NCBI RefSeq assembly: GCF_002056295.1
Contig: NZ_CP020100.1
Location: 1,821,501-1,885,500, forward strand
DNA length: 64,000 nt
Reading direction: 5' to 3'
DNA from: Halopseudomonas phragmitis
GTDB taxonomy: Bacteria > Pseudomonadota > Gammaproteobacteria > Pseudomonadales > Pseudomonadaceae
In this document: in pieces, positions 56,507 through 64,000 of the stretch
How the letters are laid out: each line of letters opens with the position of its first letter
Numbering within the stretch: the first letter of the stretch is position 1
Position numbers and translations under genes: made by a program
The notes under the pieces: generated by a model
What the model saw: only the letters and a program-made list of their open reading frames with translations
The model's database searches: none
Told to the model about the DNA's origin: nothing

Positions 56507-58135
56507 CTACAACAACATCGACCGGATATCCGCCAGCAGTTCGCCGAGGCGTTTGGTGAACTGGGCGGCGGCGGCGCCGTTGATGGCCCGGTGGTCGTAG
56601 GACAGCGACAGCGGCAGCATCAGCCGAGGCTGGAAGGCTTTGCCGTCCCAGACCGGTTGCATGGTGGCCTTGGATACGCCAAGGATGGCCACCTCCGGGC
56701 TGTTGACGATCGGCGTGAAGTAGGTGCCGCCGATGTGGCCCAGGCTGGAGATGGTGAAGCAGGCGCCTTGCATGGCGTCGGCACCGAGCTTCTTGTTGCG
56801 CGCCTTGTCGGCCAGTTCAGCTGCCTCGGCAGCCAGTTGCAACAGGCTCTTTTGGTCGACGTCACGAATCACCGGCACCAGCAGGCCATCCGGGGTGTCG
56901 ACGGCAAAGCCGATATGCACGTACTGCTTGTGTACCAGTTGCTTGCCATTGCCGGCCAGCGAGACGTTGAAGTTCGGCTGTTCGCGTAGCAGATGGGCAC
57001 AGGCCTTGAGTAGGAACGGCAGGACCGTGAGCTTGACGCCGGCTTTCTCGGCGACGGTTTTTTGCGCCTTGCGGAAGTCTTCCAGTTCGCTGATGTCGGC
57101 CTGATCGAACTGGGTCACGTGCGGTACGTTGAGCCAACTGCGGTGCAAGTTCATGGCGCCGACTTGTTGCAGACGGGTCATGTCTTTGATCTCGACCTCG
57201 CCAAACCGGCTGAAATCAACTTCCGGTACCGGCGGGATACCCATGCCGCCAGCGGCACCGGCCGGTGCGGCTTTGCGCTGTTGCATGACCTGTTTGACGA
57301 AGGCGTCGACATCTTCCTTGAGGATGCGCTCGCGCGGGCCGCTGGGCTTGACCTCAGTCAGCTCAACGCCGAGTTCGCGGGCCAGCTTGCGTACTGCCGG
57401 GCCGGCATGGACTTTCTGGCCGTCGCGGCTGGGGCCGCCAACCGGTGGCGGGCTCTGTGGCTCGCTGGGTGTGCTGGCCTTGGGCTGTGCGGCAGCTTCA
57501 GTTTCAACCGTGGCTGCGGGGCTGGCGGACTCGGCAGCCGGTGCCGGGCTGCCGGCCGCGCCTTCGGTCTTGATATGCATGATCAGGTCGCCGGTTTTGA
57601 CGTCCTGCTCGAGCTTTGCCTCGATTGATTCGATTACCCCGGCCACGGGCGAGGGGATCTCCATGCTGGCCTTGTCCGACTCCAGTACCAGCAGCGACTG
57701 GTCGACTTCGACGCTGTCGCCGCTGCTGACCAGAATCTCGATGATCTTGGCTTCGGTGCTGCCGATATCCGGAATCCGGATTGCCTCGATGCTGCTGGCG
57801 GCAGGTTGTGCCTGCTTTGGCTGCTCGGCTGCAGGTTGGGCTTTCGGCGCTTCGGCGGCTGGTTTTTGCTCTTGCTTGGCGGGTGCCGCTGCCTGGTCGG
57901 TAGCGCCTTCCACTTCCAGCTCCAGCAGAGCGTCACCTTCCTTCAGGGTGTCGCCCAGTTTGAACTTGAGACTCTTGATGACTCCGGCCTTGGGACTGGG
58001 GACTTCCATGCTGGCCTTGTCGGACTCCAGTACCAGCAGAGACTGTTCCGCCTCAACCCGGTCGCCTTCCTTGACCAGAATTTCAATGACTTCGCCTTCG
58101 CCGCCGATATCGGGCAACTTGATTACTTCACTCAT
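56507..58135 (-). CDS. aceF: Dihydrolipoyl acetyltransferase, E2 of pyruvate dehydrogenase
   Basis: A 542-residue E2 core with two lipoyl domains (lipoyl Lys40 and Lys155, both in the LLVLESDKASME motif), each followed by an Ala/Pro-rich linker, then a peripheral subunit-binding domain (VRKLARELGVELTEVKPSG, about 255-290) and the acetyltransferase domain. The catalytic His is in YDHRAINGAAAAQF; the usual second Asp is Asn here, as I recall also in Pseudomonas AceF. The start at 58135 has GAGGAG 7 bases upstream. It lies 11 bp after aceE. Confidence 0.96.
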   Translation of the reverse strand: MSEVIKLPDIGGEGEVIEILVKEGDRVEAEQSLLVLESDKASMEVPSPKAGVIKSLKFKLGDTLKEGDALLELEVEGATDQAAAPAKQEQKPAAEAPKAQPAAEQPKQAQPAASSIEAIRIPDIGSTEAKIIEILVSSGDSVEVDQSLLVLESDKASMEIPSPVAGVIESIEAKLEQDVKTGDLIMHIKTEGAAGSPAPAAESASPAATVETEAAAQPKASTPSEPQSPPPVGGPSRDGQKVHAGPAVRKLARELGVELTEVKPSGPRERILKEDVDAFVKQVMQQRKAAPAGAAGGMGIPPVPEVDFSRFGEVEIKDMTRLQQVGAMNLHRSWLNVPHVTQFDQADISELEDFRKAQKTVAEKAGVKLTVLPFLLKACAHLLREQPNFNVSLAGNGKQLVHKQYVHIGFAVDTPDGLLVPVIRDVDQKSLLQLAAEAAELADKARNKKLGADAMQGACFTISSLGHIGGTYFTPIVNSPEVAILGVSKATMQPVWDGKAFQPRLMLPLSLSYDHRAINGAAAAQFTKRLGELLADIRSMLL

Positions 58136-58146
58136 AATGTCGCTCC

Positions 58147-60804
58147 TCAGCAATCCAGCGGGTTGGTCTTGTCAGGGTCGATACCGAATGCCTTGAGGGC
58201 ATCGGTCAGTACCTTGGGTTTGATCGCACCGGACTCGGCCAGGGCGCTGAGAGCGGTATAGGCCACCCAATAGCGGTCCACTTCGAAGAAGTGACGCAGT
58301 TTGCGGCGGGTGTCGCTGCGGCCGAAGCCGTCAGTCCCCAGAACCTTGTAGGTTCCCGGCACCCATTGGCGAATCTGTTCAGCGTACAGCTTCATGTAGT
58401 CGGTGGCGGCGATTACCGGGCCGTTGCGCCCAGCCAGGTTCTGCTCGACGTAACTGGCCTGGGCTTTCTTGCCCGGGTGCAGACGGTTTTGGCGCTCAAC
58501 CGCCAGGCCGTCGCGACGCAGTTCGTTGAAGCTGGTGACGCTCCAGATGTCACTGGTTACGCCAAAGTCGTCGGCCAGAATCTTGGCGGCTTCACGTACT
58601 TCGCGCAGGATTGTGCCGCTGCCCATCAATTGCACGTGCAGCTTGGCGGGCTTGCTGGCTTCTTCGAGCAGGTACATGCCGCGGATGATGCCGTCTTCCA
58701 CGCCTTTGGTGGTCGGCATTGGCGGCTGCTGGTAAGCCTCATTCATCACGGTCAGGTAATAGAAGACGTTTTCCTGCTCTTCCATCATGCGCCGTGCGCC
58801 TTCGCGAATGATCACTGCCAGTTCGTAGGCGTAGGTCGGGTCATAGCTGCGGCAGTTGGGGATGGTGGCGGCGAGGATGTGGCTGTGGCCGTCCTCGTGC
58901 TGCAAACCTTCGCCGTTGAGGGTGGTGCGTCCGGCGGTGCCGCCGAGCAAAAAGCCCTTGGCGCGGCTGTCGCCGGCGGCCCAGGCCAAGTCGCCTATGC
59001 GCTGGAAGCCGAACATCGAATAGAAGATGTAGAACGGCAGCATCGGCTGGTTGTGTGTGCTGTAGGCGGTGCCGGCAGCGATCCAGCTGGACATGGCGCC
59101 GGCTTCGTTGATGCCTTCTTCGAGGATCTGGCCTTTCTTGTCCTCGCGGTAAAACATCACCTGGTCCTTGTCGACCGGTTCGTACAGCTGGCCGACCGAG
59201 GAGTAGATGCCGAGCTGACGGAACATGCCTTCCATACCAAAGGTGCGGGCTTCGTCGGGGACGATGGGTACGATGCGCGGGCCGAGTTCCTTGTCCTTGA
59301 CCAGTTGCGAGAGAATCCGCACGAAGGCCATAGTGGTGGAAATTTCCCGTTCGCCGGTGCCGTCGAGAATGCTCTTGAGGGTATCGAGCGGCGGTACCGG
59401 CACCTTGAAGCTTTCCGCACGGCGCTGCGGCATATAGCCACCCAGTGCCTGACGGCGTTCGTGCAGGTACTTGTATTCGGCGCTGCCTTCTTCCGGGCGG
59501 TAGAACGGCAGTTTTTCCAGTTGGTCGTCATTGACCGGGATGTCGAAGCGATCGCGGAATTTTTTCAGGCTCTCGATATCGACTTTCTTGGTGTTGTGCG
59601 CGGTGTTCTGGCCCTGGCCGGCGCCGGTGCCGTACCCCTTGATGGTTTTGGCCAGGATGACACTGGGCTGACCTTCATGGTTGACCGCGTTGTGGTAGGC
59701 GGCATAGACCTTGTAGGGGTCATGGCCACCGCGGTTGAGCTTCCAGATTTCCTCGTCGGACAGGTCTTTGACCATCTCCTGCAGCTCGGGGCGGGTGCCG
59801 AAGAAGTGCTCGCGCACGAAGGCTCCGTCCTTGGCCTTGTAGTTCTGGTAGTCGCCGTCCACGGCTTCTTCCATACGCTGTTGCAGCAGACCATCATGGT
59901 CCTTGGCAAGCAGCGGGTCCCAGAAGCGTCCCCAGATGACCTTGATCACGTTCCAGTCAGCGCCGCGGAATACGCCTTCGAGTTCCTGGATGATCTTGCC
60001 GTTGCCGCGCACTGGGCCGTCCAGGCGCTGCAGGTTGCAGTTGATGACGAAGATCAGGTTGTCGAGCTTCTCGCGACCAGCCAGCGAGATGGCGCCGAGG
60101 GTTTCCGGCTCGTCGGTTTCACCGTCGCCGACGAAACACCAGACCTTCTGCTTGCCCGGCTCGATGAAGCCACGGTGCTCGAGGTATTTCATGAACCGAG
60201 CCTGATAGATCGCCTGGATCGGACCCAGGCCCATGGACACGGTAGGGAATTGCCAGAAATCGGGCATCAGCCAGGGGTGTGGGTAGGACGACAGGCCCTG
60301 GCCATCTACCTCCTGGCGGAAGTTGTTGAGCTGATCTTCAGTGATCCGGCCTTCGAGGAATGCGCGGGCATAGATGCCGGGCGATGCGTGGCCCTGGAAG
60401 AACACCAGGTCGCCACCGTGTTCGTCGGTCGGGGCCTTGAAGAAGTAGTTGAAGCCGATGTCGTACAGCGTGGCGCTGGAGGCGAAGGTGGAGATATGAC
60501 CGCCCAGGTCGGGGTCCTGCTGGTTGGTACGCATCACCATGGCCAGGGCATTCCAGCGCACCATGGAGCGAATCCGCCGCTCCATGAACAGGTCGCCGGG
60601 CATGCGCGCCTCGTGGGTGACCGGAATGGTGTTGCGGTACGGGGTGGTGATAGCGTAGGGCAACTGGGTGCCGCTACGGCTGGCCAGTTCACCCATGCGG
60701 GTCAGCAGGTAGTGGGCGCGGTCTTCGCCTTCTTTGGCGAGAACCGACTCCAGGGAATCGAGCCATTCCTGGGTTTCGAGCGGATCGATATCGTTGTGCT
60801 TCAT
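58147..60804 (-). CDS. aceE: Pyruvate dehydrogenase E1 component (homodimeric)
   Basis: An 885-residue thiamine diphosphate enzyme that decarboxylates pyruvate and reductively acetylates the lipoyl groups of AceF. The TPP motif GDGETDEPETL to NLIFVINCNLQRLDG lies at about residues 227-265. It is the single-chain alpha2 type. It is the first gene of aceE-aceF, and two HexR-like palindromes lie 80-145 bases upstream. No lpdA gene is found in the window. Confidence 0.97.
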   Translation of the reverse strand: MKHNDIDPLETQEWLDSLESVLAKEGEDRAHYLLTRMGELASRSGTQLPYAITTPYRNTIPVTHEARMPGDLFMERRIRSMVRWNALAMVMRTNQQDPDLGGHISTFASSATLYDIGFNYFFKAPTDEHGGDLVFFQGHASPGIYARAFLEGRITEDQLNNFRQEVDGQGLSSYPHPWLMPDFWQFPTVSMGLGPIQAIYQARFMKYLEHRGFIEPGKQKVWCFVGDGETDEPETLGAISLAGREKLDNLIFVINCNLQRLDGPVRGNGKIIQELEGVFRGADWNVIKVIWGRFWDPLLAKDHDGLLQQRMEEAVDGDYQNYKAKDGAFVREHFFGTRPELQEMVKDLSDEEIWKLNRGGHDPYKVYAAYHNAVNHEGQPSVILAKTIKGYGTGAGQGQNTAHNTKKVDIESLKKFRDRFDIPVNDDQLEKLPFYRPEEGSAEYKYLHERRQALGGYMPQRRAESFKVPVPPLDTLKSILDGTGEREISTTMAFVRILSQLVKDKELGPRIVPIVPDEARTFGMEGMFRQLGIYSSVGQLYEPVDKDQVMFYREDKKGQILEEGINEAGAMSSWIAAGTAYSTHNQPMLPFYIFYSMFGFQRIGDLAWAAGDSRAKGFLLGGTAGRTTLNGEGLQHEDGHSHILAATIPNCRSYDPTYAYELAVIIREGARRMMEEQENVFYYLTVMNEAYQQPPMPTTKGVEDGIIRGMYLLEEASKPAKLHVQLMGSGTILREVREAAKILADDFGVTSDIWSVTSFNELRRDGLAVERQNRLHPGKKAQASYVEQNLAGRNGPVIAATDYMKLYAEQIRQWVPGTYKVLGTDGFGRSDTRRKLRHFFEVDRYWVAYTALSALAESGAIKPKVLTDALKAFGIDPDKTNPLDC

Positions 60805-60883
60805 TGTGTTCTCCAGACCTTGTGGGCCTCACCGGCGGTCGTTACGTGATCGTGCGGCCGTCGGCATGGGTATATGCGGTGAA

Positions 60884-60898
60884 TGTAGTTTTACTACA
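60884..60898. promoter_or_regulatory. HexR-like palindrome 1 upstream of aceE
   Basis: TGTAGTTTTACTACA is a 6-3-6 palindrome that fits TGTARTWWWAYTACA, the HexR-type motif as I recall it. It lies 80 bases before the aceE start codon, in the leader or just downstream of the likely start site. Confidence 0.6.
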
Positions 60899-60918
60899 AA
60901 AATGGGCCGCATTCCAGT

Positions 60919-60924
60919 GTATTG
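60919..60924 (-). promoter_or_regulatory. Possible -10 of aceE
   Basis: On the minus strand a TACACT sits between the two palindromes, with TTTACT 16 bases upstream overlapping palindrome 2. It is a weak promoter prediction. Confidence 0.3.
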
Positions 60925-60934
60925 GTAATGTTTT

Positions 60935-60949
60935 TGTAGTAAAGCTACA
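60935..60949. promoter_or_regulatory. HexR-like palindrome 2 upstream of aceE
   Basis: TGTAGTAAAGCTACA matches the first palindrome except one base of the right arm. Its centre is 51 bp from that of palindrome 1, about five helical turns. Confidence 0.55.
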
Positions 60950-61035
60950 TTGTGACCGATCAGTTCTGTGTCTTCGGGCTTTTCCGAACGCCGTGCCCGT
61001 GGCAAGCTGAGTTAAGAGCACAATAAGGATAGACC

Positions 61036-63990
61036 ATGGCGTTTTCTTCTCCTCTGCCGGTACCTGCGACATTGCAGGCGTTGACTGAACATCATCTGGA
61101 TCAGTGGCGCAGCGCCCTGCAGTTGAACGAGCTGGAGTCCAGCCTGCCGGAACTGGATGATGAGTTCATGAATGCGCTGGTGCAGGTGCTGGCCGTGAGC
61201 GACTTTGTGGCCGAGCAATTGCGCCGTGATCCCGCCATGGCCTGGCGGCTGCAAGAGGAGCGGCTGTTGTGGCGCAGTCTGCGCTCAGGTGAGATGGCCG
61301 AGCTGTTGGCTGTAGCGCTGGCCGGAGTCGAGTCTGAGGAGGAGCTGCTGAAAGCCTTGAGGCGCTTTCGTCAGACTCAGCAAGTGCGAATCATCTGGCG
61401 TGACCTGACCCGTCAGGCCAGTACCCAGGAAACTTGCCGCGATCTGTCGGATATGGCCGATGCCTGTATCGATCAGGCCTACCGTTGGTGCTATCAACAG
61501 GCTTGCAGCAGTTTCGGGACGCCGCTCGGGTACAGTGGCGAGCCCCAGCATATGGTGATTCTGGGCATGGGCAAGCTGGGCGCTCAGGAACTCAACCTGT
61601 CTTCCGATATCGACCTGATCTTTGCCTATCCCGAGGCCGGGGAAACCCAGGGCGGGCGTCGCAGCCTGTCCAATCAGGAATTTTTCATCCGGGTCGGGCA
61701 GCGGCTGATCAAGGCTCTGGATGCGCCGACTGTGGATGGTTTCGTGTTCCGGGTCGACATGCGTCTGCGCCCCTATGGTGACAGTGGTGCACTGGTATTC
61801 AGCTTCGATGCGCTGGAGCAGTATTACCAGAGCCAGGGGCGTGACTGGGAGCGCTACGCGATGATCAAGGCGCGGGTGGTCGGCGGTGATCAGGTGGCCG
61901 GGGCGGAGCTCCTGGCCATGCTCAAGCCGTTTGTCTATCGCCGCTATCTGGACTTCACCGCAATCGAAGCGCTGCGCAGCCTCAAGCAGATGATTCAACG
62001 TGAAGTGCAGCGCAAGGGCATGCAGGACAACGTCAAGCTGGGCAGCGGGGGGATTCGCGAGATCGAGTTCATCGGCCAGGCGTTCCAGTTGATCCATGGC
62101 GGTCGCGATCGGGCCTTGCAGCAGCGGCCGATCCTGCCGGTGCTGGACATGCTGGCAACCAACAGCTACCTACCTGATAGCGCGGTGGATGAGCTCAAGG
62201 GGGCCTATCTGTTTCTGCGCGATACCGAACATGTGCTGCAAGCTATAGATGATCGTCAGACCCAGATGCTGCCGACCGATCCGCAAGGGCAGGAGCGGGT
62301 GGCCTGGGCCATGGGCTATGAGGGCTGGGGCGAGTTTCGCCAGGCCCTGGAAAGCCAGCGCGAGCGGGTGGCCCGGCATTTTGCCAATGTGATCGCCGAC
62401 CCGGATGAGGATGAAGAGGATAGCTGCCCGTCCTGTGACAATCTGGCGCCGCTTTGGGAGGGACTGCTGGAGTCGGAGCAGGCTCATGAGTTGTTGGCGG
62501 GAGCAGGCTTTAAACAGCCGGAATCAGCCTGGCAACGGTTGCAGGGCTTGTTGCAGTCGGGGCGGGTGCGGGCTATGCAGAAGCTTGGGCGCGACCGGCT
62601 GGATGTATTCATGCCGCGGCTGCTGGCCATGGCCAGTGAGCAGGATGATCCCGATCTGGCACTGGAGCGGGTGCTGCCCTTGGTTGAGGCGGTGGCCCGG
62701 CGCTCAGCCTATTTGTTGCTGCTGACCGAGAACCCTGGAGCATTGCGTGAGTTGCTGGTGCTGTGCAGCGCCAGTCCGTGGGTCGCTGAGCAGATTACCC
62801 GCTATCCGGTGGTGCTCGATGAATTGCTCAATGCCGGGCGGCTGTATCGGCCGCCAGAGCCGGATGAGTTGGTCGATGAGCTGCGCCAGCAACTGCTGCG
62901 CATTCCCGAGGATGACCTTGAACAGCAGATGGAAACCCTGCGCTATTTCAAACGGGCCCATGTGTTGCGGGTGGCGGCGTCGGAAATCGCCGGTAGTCTG
63001 CCGCTGATGAAGGTCAGTGATTACCTGACCTGGATTGCCGAGGCGATTTTGCAGCAGGTGCTGCAACTGGCCTGGCGCGAAATGAGTCTGCGCCATGGGG
63101 TGCCGCGGCGCACCGATGGCTCGCCGTGCGAGCTGGATTTCATCATTGTTGGCTATGGCAAGGTTGGGGGGATCGAGCTGGGGCATGGTTCCGACCTGGA
63201 TCTGGTGTTCATCCATGACGGTGATCCACAGTCGGAGACCAATGGCGAGCGGCCAATCGATGGCAGCAAGTTCTACACCCGGCTGGGCCAGCGCATCATT
63301 CATATCCTGACCGCGCAAACCACTTCTGGAGCATTGTATGAGGTCGATATGCGCCTGCGCCCATCGGGCAACTCCGGTTTGCTGGTGACTTCGCTTGCGG
63401 CCTTTGCCCGTTACCAGCGCGAGGAGGCCTGGACCTGGGAGCATCAGGCGCTGGTCCGGGCCCGGGTGCTGACCGGTTGCAAGCGTCTGGGCCATCGGTT
63501 TGACGAGTTGCGGGCCGAAGTACTGGGACGCCAGCGTGATGAACCTGGCCTGCGGGCCGAAGTCGGGCAGATGCGCCAGAAAATGCGGGATAACCTGGCA
63601 ACCGCCGCTACTCGGGGCGGCTTTGATGTGTCGGCGTTCACGGCGGATGCGACCTTTAGTCTCAAGCATGATGCCGGAGGTATCGTCGATATCGAATTTA
63701 TGGTGCAATATGCGGTTCTAGCCTGGTCGTGCCGGTACCCCGAGTTACTGCGCTATACCGATAACATCAGGATTCTCGATGGGTTGCGTGACGCCGGATT
63801 GATCCCCGGTGAGGACGTTCAGCGACTGCAGGAGGCTTACAAGGCCTACCGCGCGGCAGCCCATCGCCTGGCTTTGCAAAACCAGCCAGGCACAGTCAGC
63901 GGCGACCAGTTTCATGATTTCCGGCATGGAGTCATCAAGCTCTGGCAGCAACTGCTGCCCGACCAGCAGGCGGATAACCACTCTGCCTGA
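61036..63990 (+). CDS. glnE: Bifunctional glutamine synthetase adenylyltransferase / deadenylase GlnE
   Basis: A complete 984-residue protein with two nucleotidyltransferase domains. The N-terminal deadenylase has GMGKLGAQELNLSSDIDLIF (about residue 176) and the C-terminal adenylylase has VGYGKVGGIELGHGSDLDLV (about residue 703). Each has a GSD/SSD-x-DL metal motif. GlnE switches glutamine synthetase off and on according to nitrogen status through PII. The length fits the family, with AAGGATAG before the ATG. It is divergent from aceE; the stop lies 10 bases before the window end. Confidence 0.97.
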   Translation: MAFSSPLPVPATLQALTEHHLDQWRSALQLNELESSLPELDDEFMNALVQVLAVSDFVAEQLRRDPAMAWRLQEERLLWRSLRSGEMAELLAVALAGVESEEELLKALRRFRQTQQVRIIWRDLTRQASTQETCRDLSDMADACIDQAYRWCYQQACSSFGTPLGYSGEPQHMVILGMGKLGAQELNLSSDIDLIFAYPEAGETQGGRRSLSNQEFFIRVGQRLIKALDAPTVDGFVFRVDMRLRPYGDSGALVFSFDALEQYYQSQGRDWERYAMIKARVVGGDQVAGAELLAMLKPFVYRRYLDFTAIEALRSLKQMIQREVQRKGMQDNVKLGSGGIREIEFIGQAFQLIHGGRDRALQQRPILPVLDMLATNSYLPDSAVDELKGAYLFLRDTEHVLQAIDDRQTQMLPTDPQGQERVAWAMGYEGWGEFRQALESQRERVARHFANVIADPDEDEEDSCPSCDNLAPLWEGLLESEQAHELLAGAGFKQPESAWQRLQGLLQSGRVRAMQKLGRDRLDVFMPRLLAMASEQDDPDLALERVLPLVEAVARRSAYLLLLTENPGALRELLVLCSASPWVAEQITRYPVVLDELLNAGRLYRPPEPDELVDELRQQLLRIPEDDLEQQMETLRYFKRAHVLRVAASEIAGSLPLMKVSDYLTWIAEAILQQVLQLAWREMSLRHGVPRRTDGSPCELDFIIVGYGKVGGIELGHGSDLDLVFIHDGDPQSETNGERPIDGSKFYTRLGQRIIHILTAQTTSGALYEVDMRLRPSGNSGLLVTSLAAFARYQREEAWTWEHQALVRARVLTGCKRLGHRFDELRAEVLGRQRDEPGLRAEVGQMRQKMRDNLATAATRGGFDVSAFTADATFSLKHDAGGIVDIEFMVQYAVLAWSCRYPELLRYTDNIRILDGLRDAGLIPGEDVQRLQEAYKAYRAAAHRLALQNQPGTVSGDQFHDFRHGVIKLWQQLLPDQQADNHSA

Positions 63991-64000
63991 ACTGGCGCGC

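Noticed and set aside
58291-60849. 852-codon open frame on the plus strand opposite aceE
   Set aside because: It mirrors the codon phase of aceE, a certain gene. The translation is rich in Val, Ala, Gly and His with no recognisable domain, as is common for antisense frames in GC-rich DNA.
61285-63708. Minus-strand frames of 270 and 334 codons opposite glnE
   Set aside because: They are shadows of the glnE frame, with no family motif and no ribosome binding site.

Overview
The window is a gamma-proteobacterial chromosome segment, almost certainly from the Pseudomonadaceae. The gene strings ispB / rplU-rpmA-obgE-proB, rpsT-murJ-ribF-ileS-lspA-fkpB-ispH, pilA / pilB-pilC-pilD-coaE-yacG and aceE-aceF / glnE are the ones known in Pseudomonas, and the translated products look like Pseudomonas proteins. 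Species cannot be fixed from the sequence; a smaller-genome lineage such as Halopseudomonas is possible. I saw no rRNA, tRNA, CRISPR array or prophage.

Layout: 1-5195 (minus) is a minor pilin operon, fimU-pilV-pilW-pilX-pilY1, with pilY1 running off the left edge. 5350-11752 (minus) holds two paralogous secreted alpha/beta-hydrolase-like proteins (DUF6351-like) on either side of a MocR-type regulator. 12038-14415 (minus) is a purine permease plus trmA. 14538-27848 is housekeeping: fklB, ispB, ribosomal proteins L21, L27 and S20, obgE, proB, murJ, ribF, ileS, lspA, fkpB, ispH. 27956-33665 (minus) is a Nudix fusion protein, yacG, coaE and pilD-pilC-pilB, with pilA divergent at 34140 behind a sigma-54 promoter. 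35127-41320 (minus) is a second, different minor pilin operon, pilE-pilV-pilW-pilX-pilY1-fimT. 41721-46288 carries a PIN/NYN-like protein, a divergent class A penicillin-binding protein and an EamA exporter. 46510-55424 is a LysR regulator followed by a catabolic gene set (semialdehyde dehydrogenase, tartrate/D-malate dehydrogenase-like protein, class III aminotransferase, D-2-hydroxyacid dehydrogenase, amidase, class I aminotransferase). 55687-56283 is a REP-associated tyrosine transposase (RAYT). 56507-60804 (minus) is aceE-aceF, and 61036-63990 is glnE.

Type IV pili dominate the left two thirds. One assembly set (PilB ATPase, PilC platform, PilD peptidase) and one major pilin are present, but there are two complete sets of tip/priming pilins, each with its own PilY1. 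The two PilY1 proteins differ in their metal-binding motifs, so the cell may build pili with alternative tips. A perfect CRP/Vfr-type site lies upstream of the second set.

The intergenic regions carry a dispersed two-hairpin repeat of about 79 bp (eight intact copies, one triplet cluster around the RAYT gene), a second repeat family with 12-bp inverted ends, a 141-bp MITE that supplies the stop codon of murJ, and a (TTTGGGG)4 tract directly upstream of the ribosome binding site of the EamA gene. Two 15-bp palindromes, 51 bp apart, sit in the aceE promoter region and fit the HexR-type motif.
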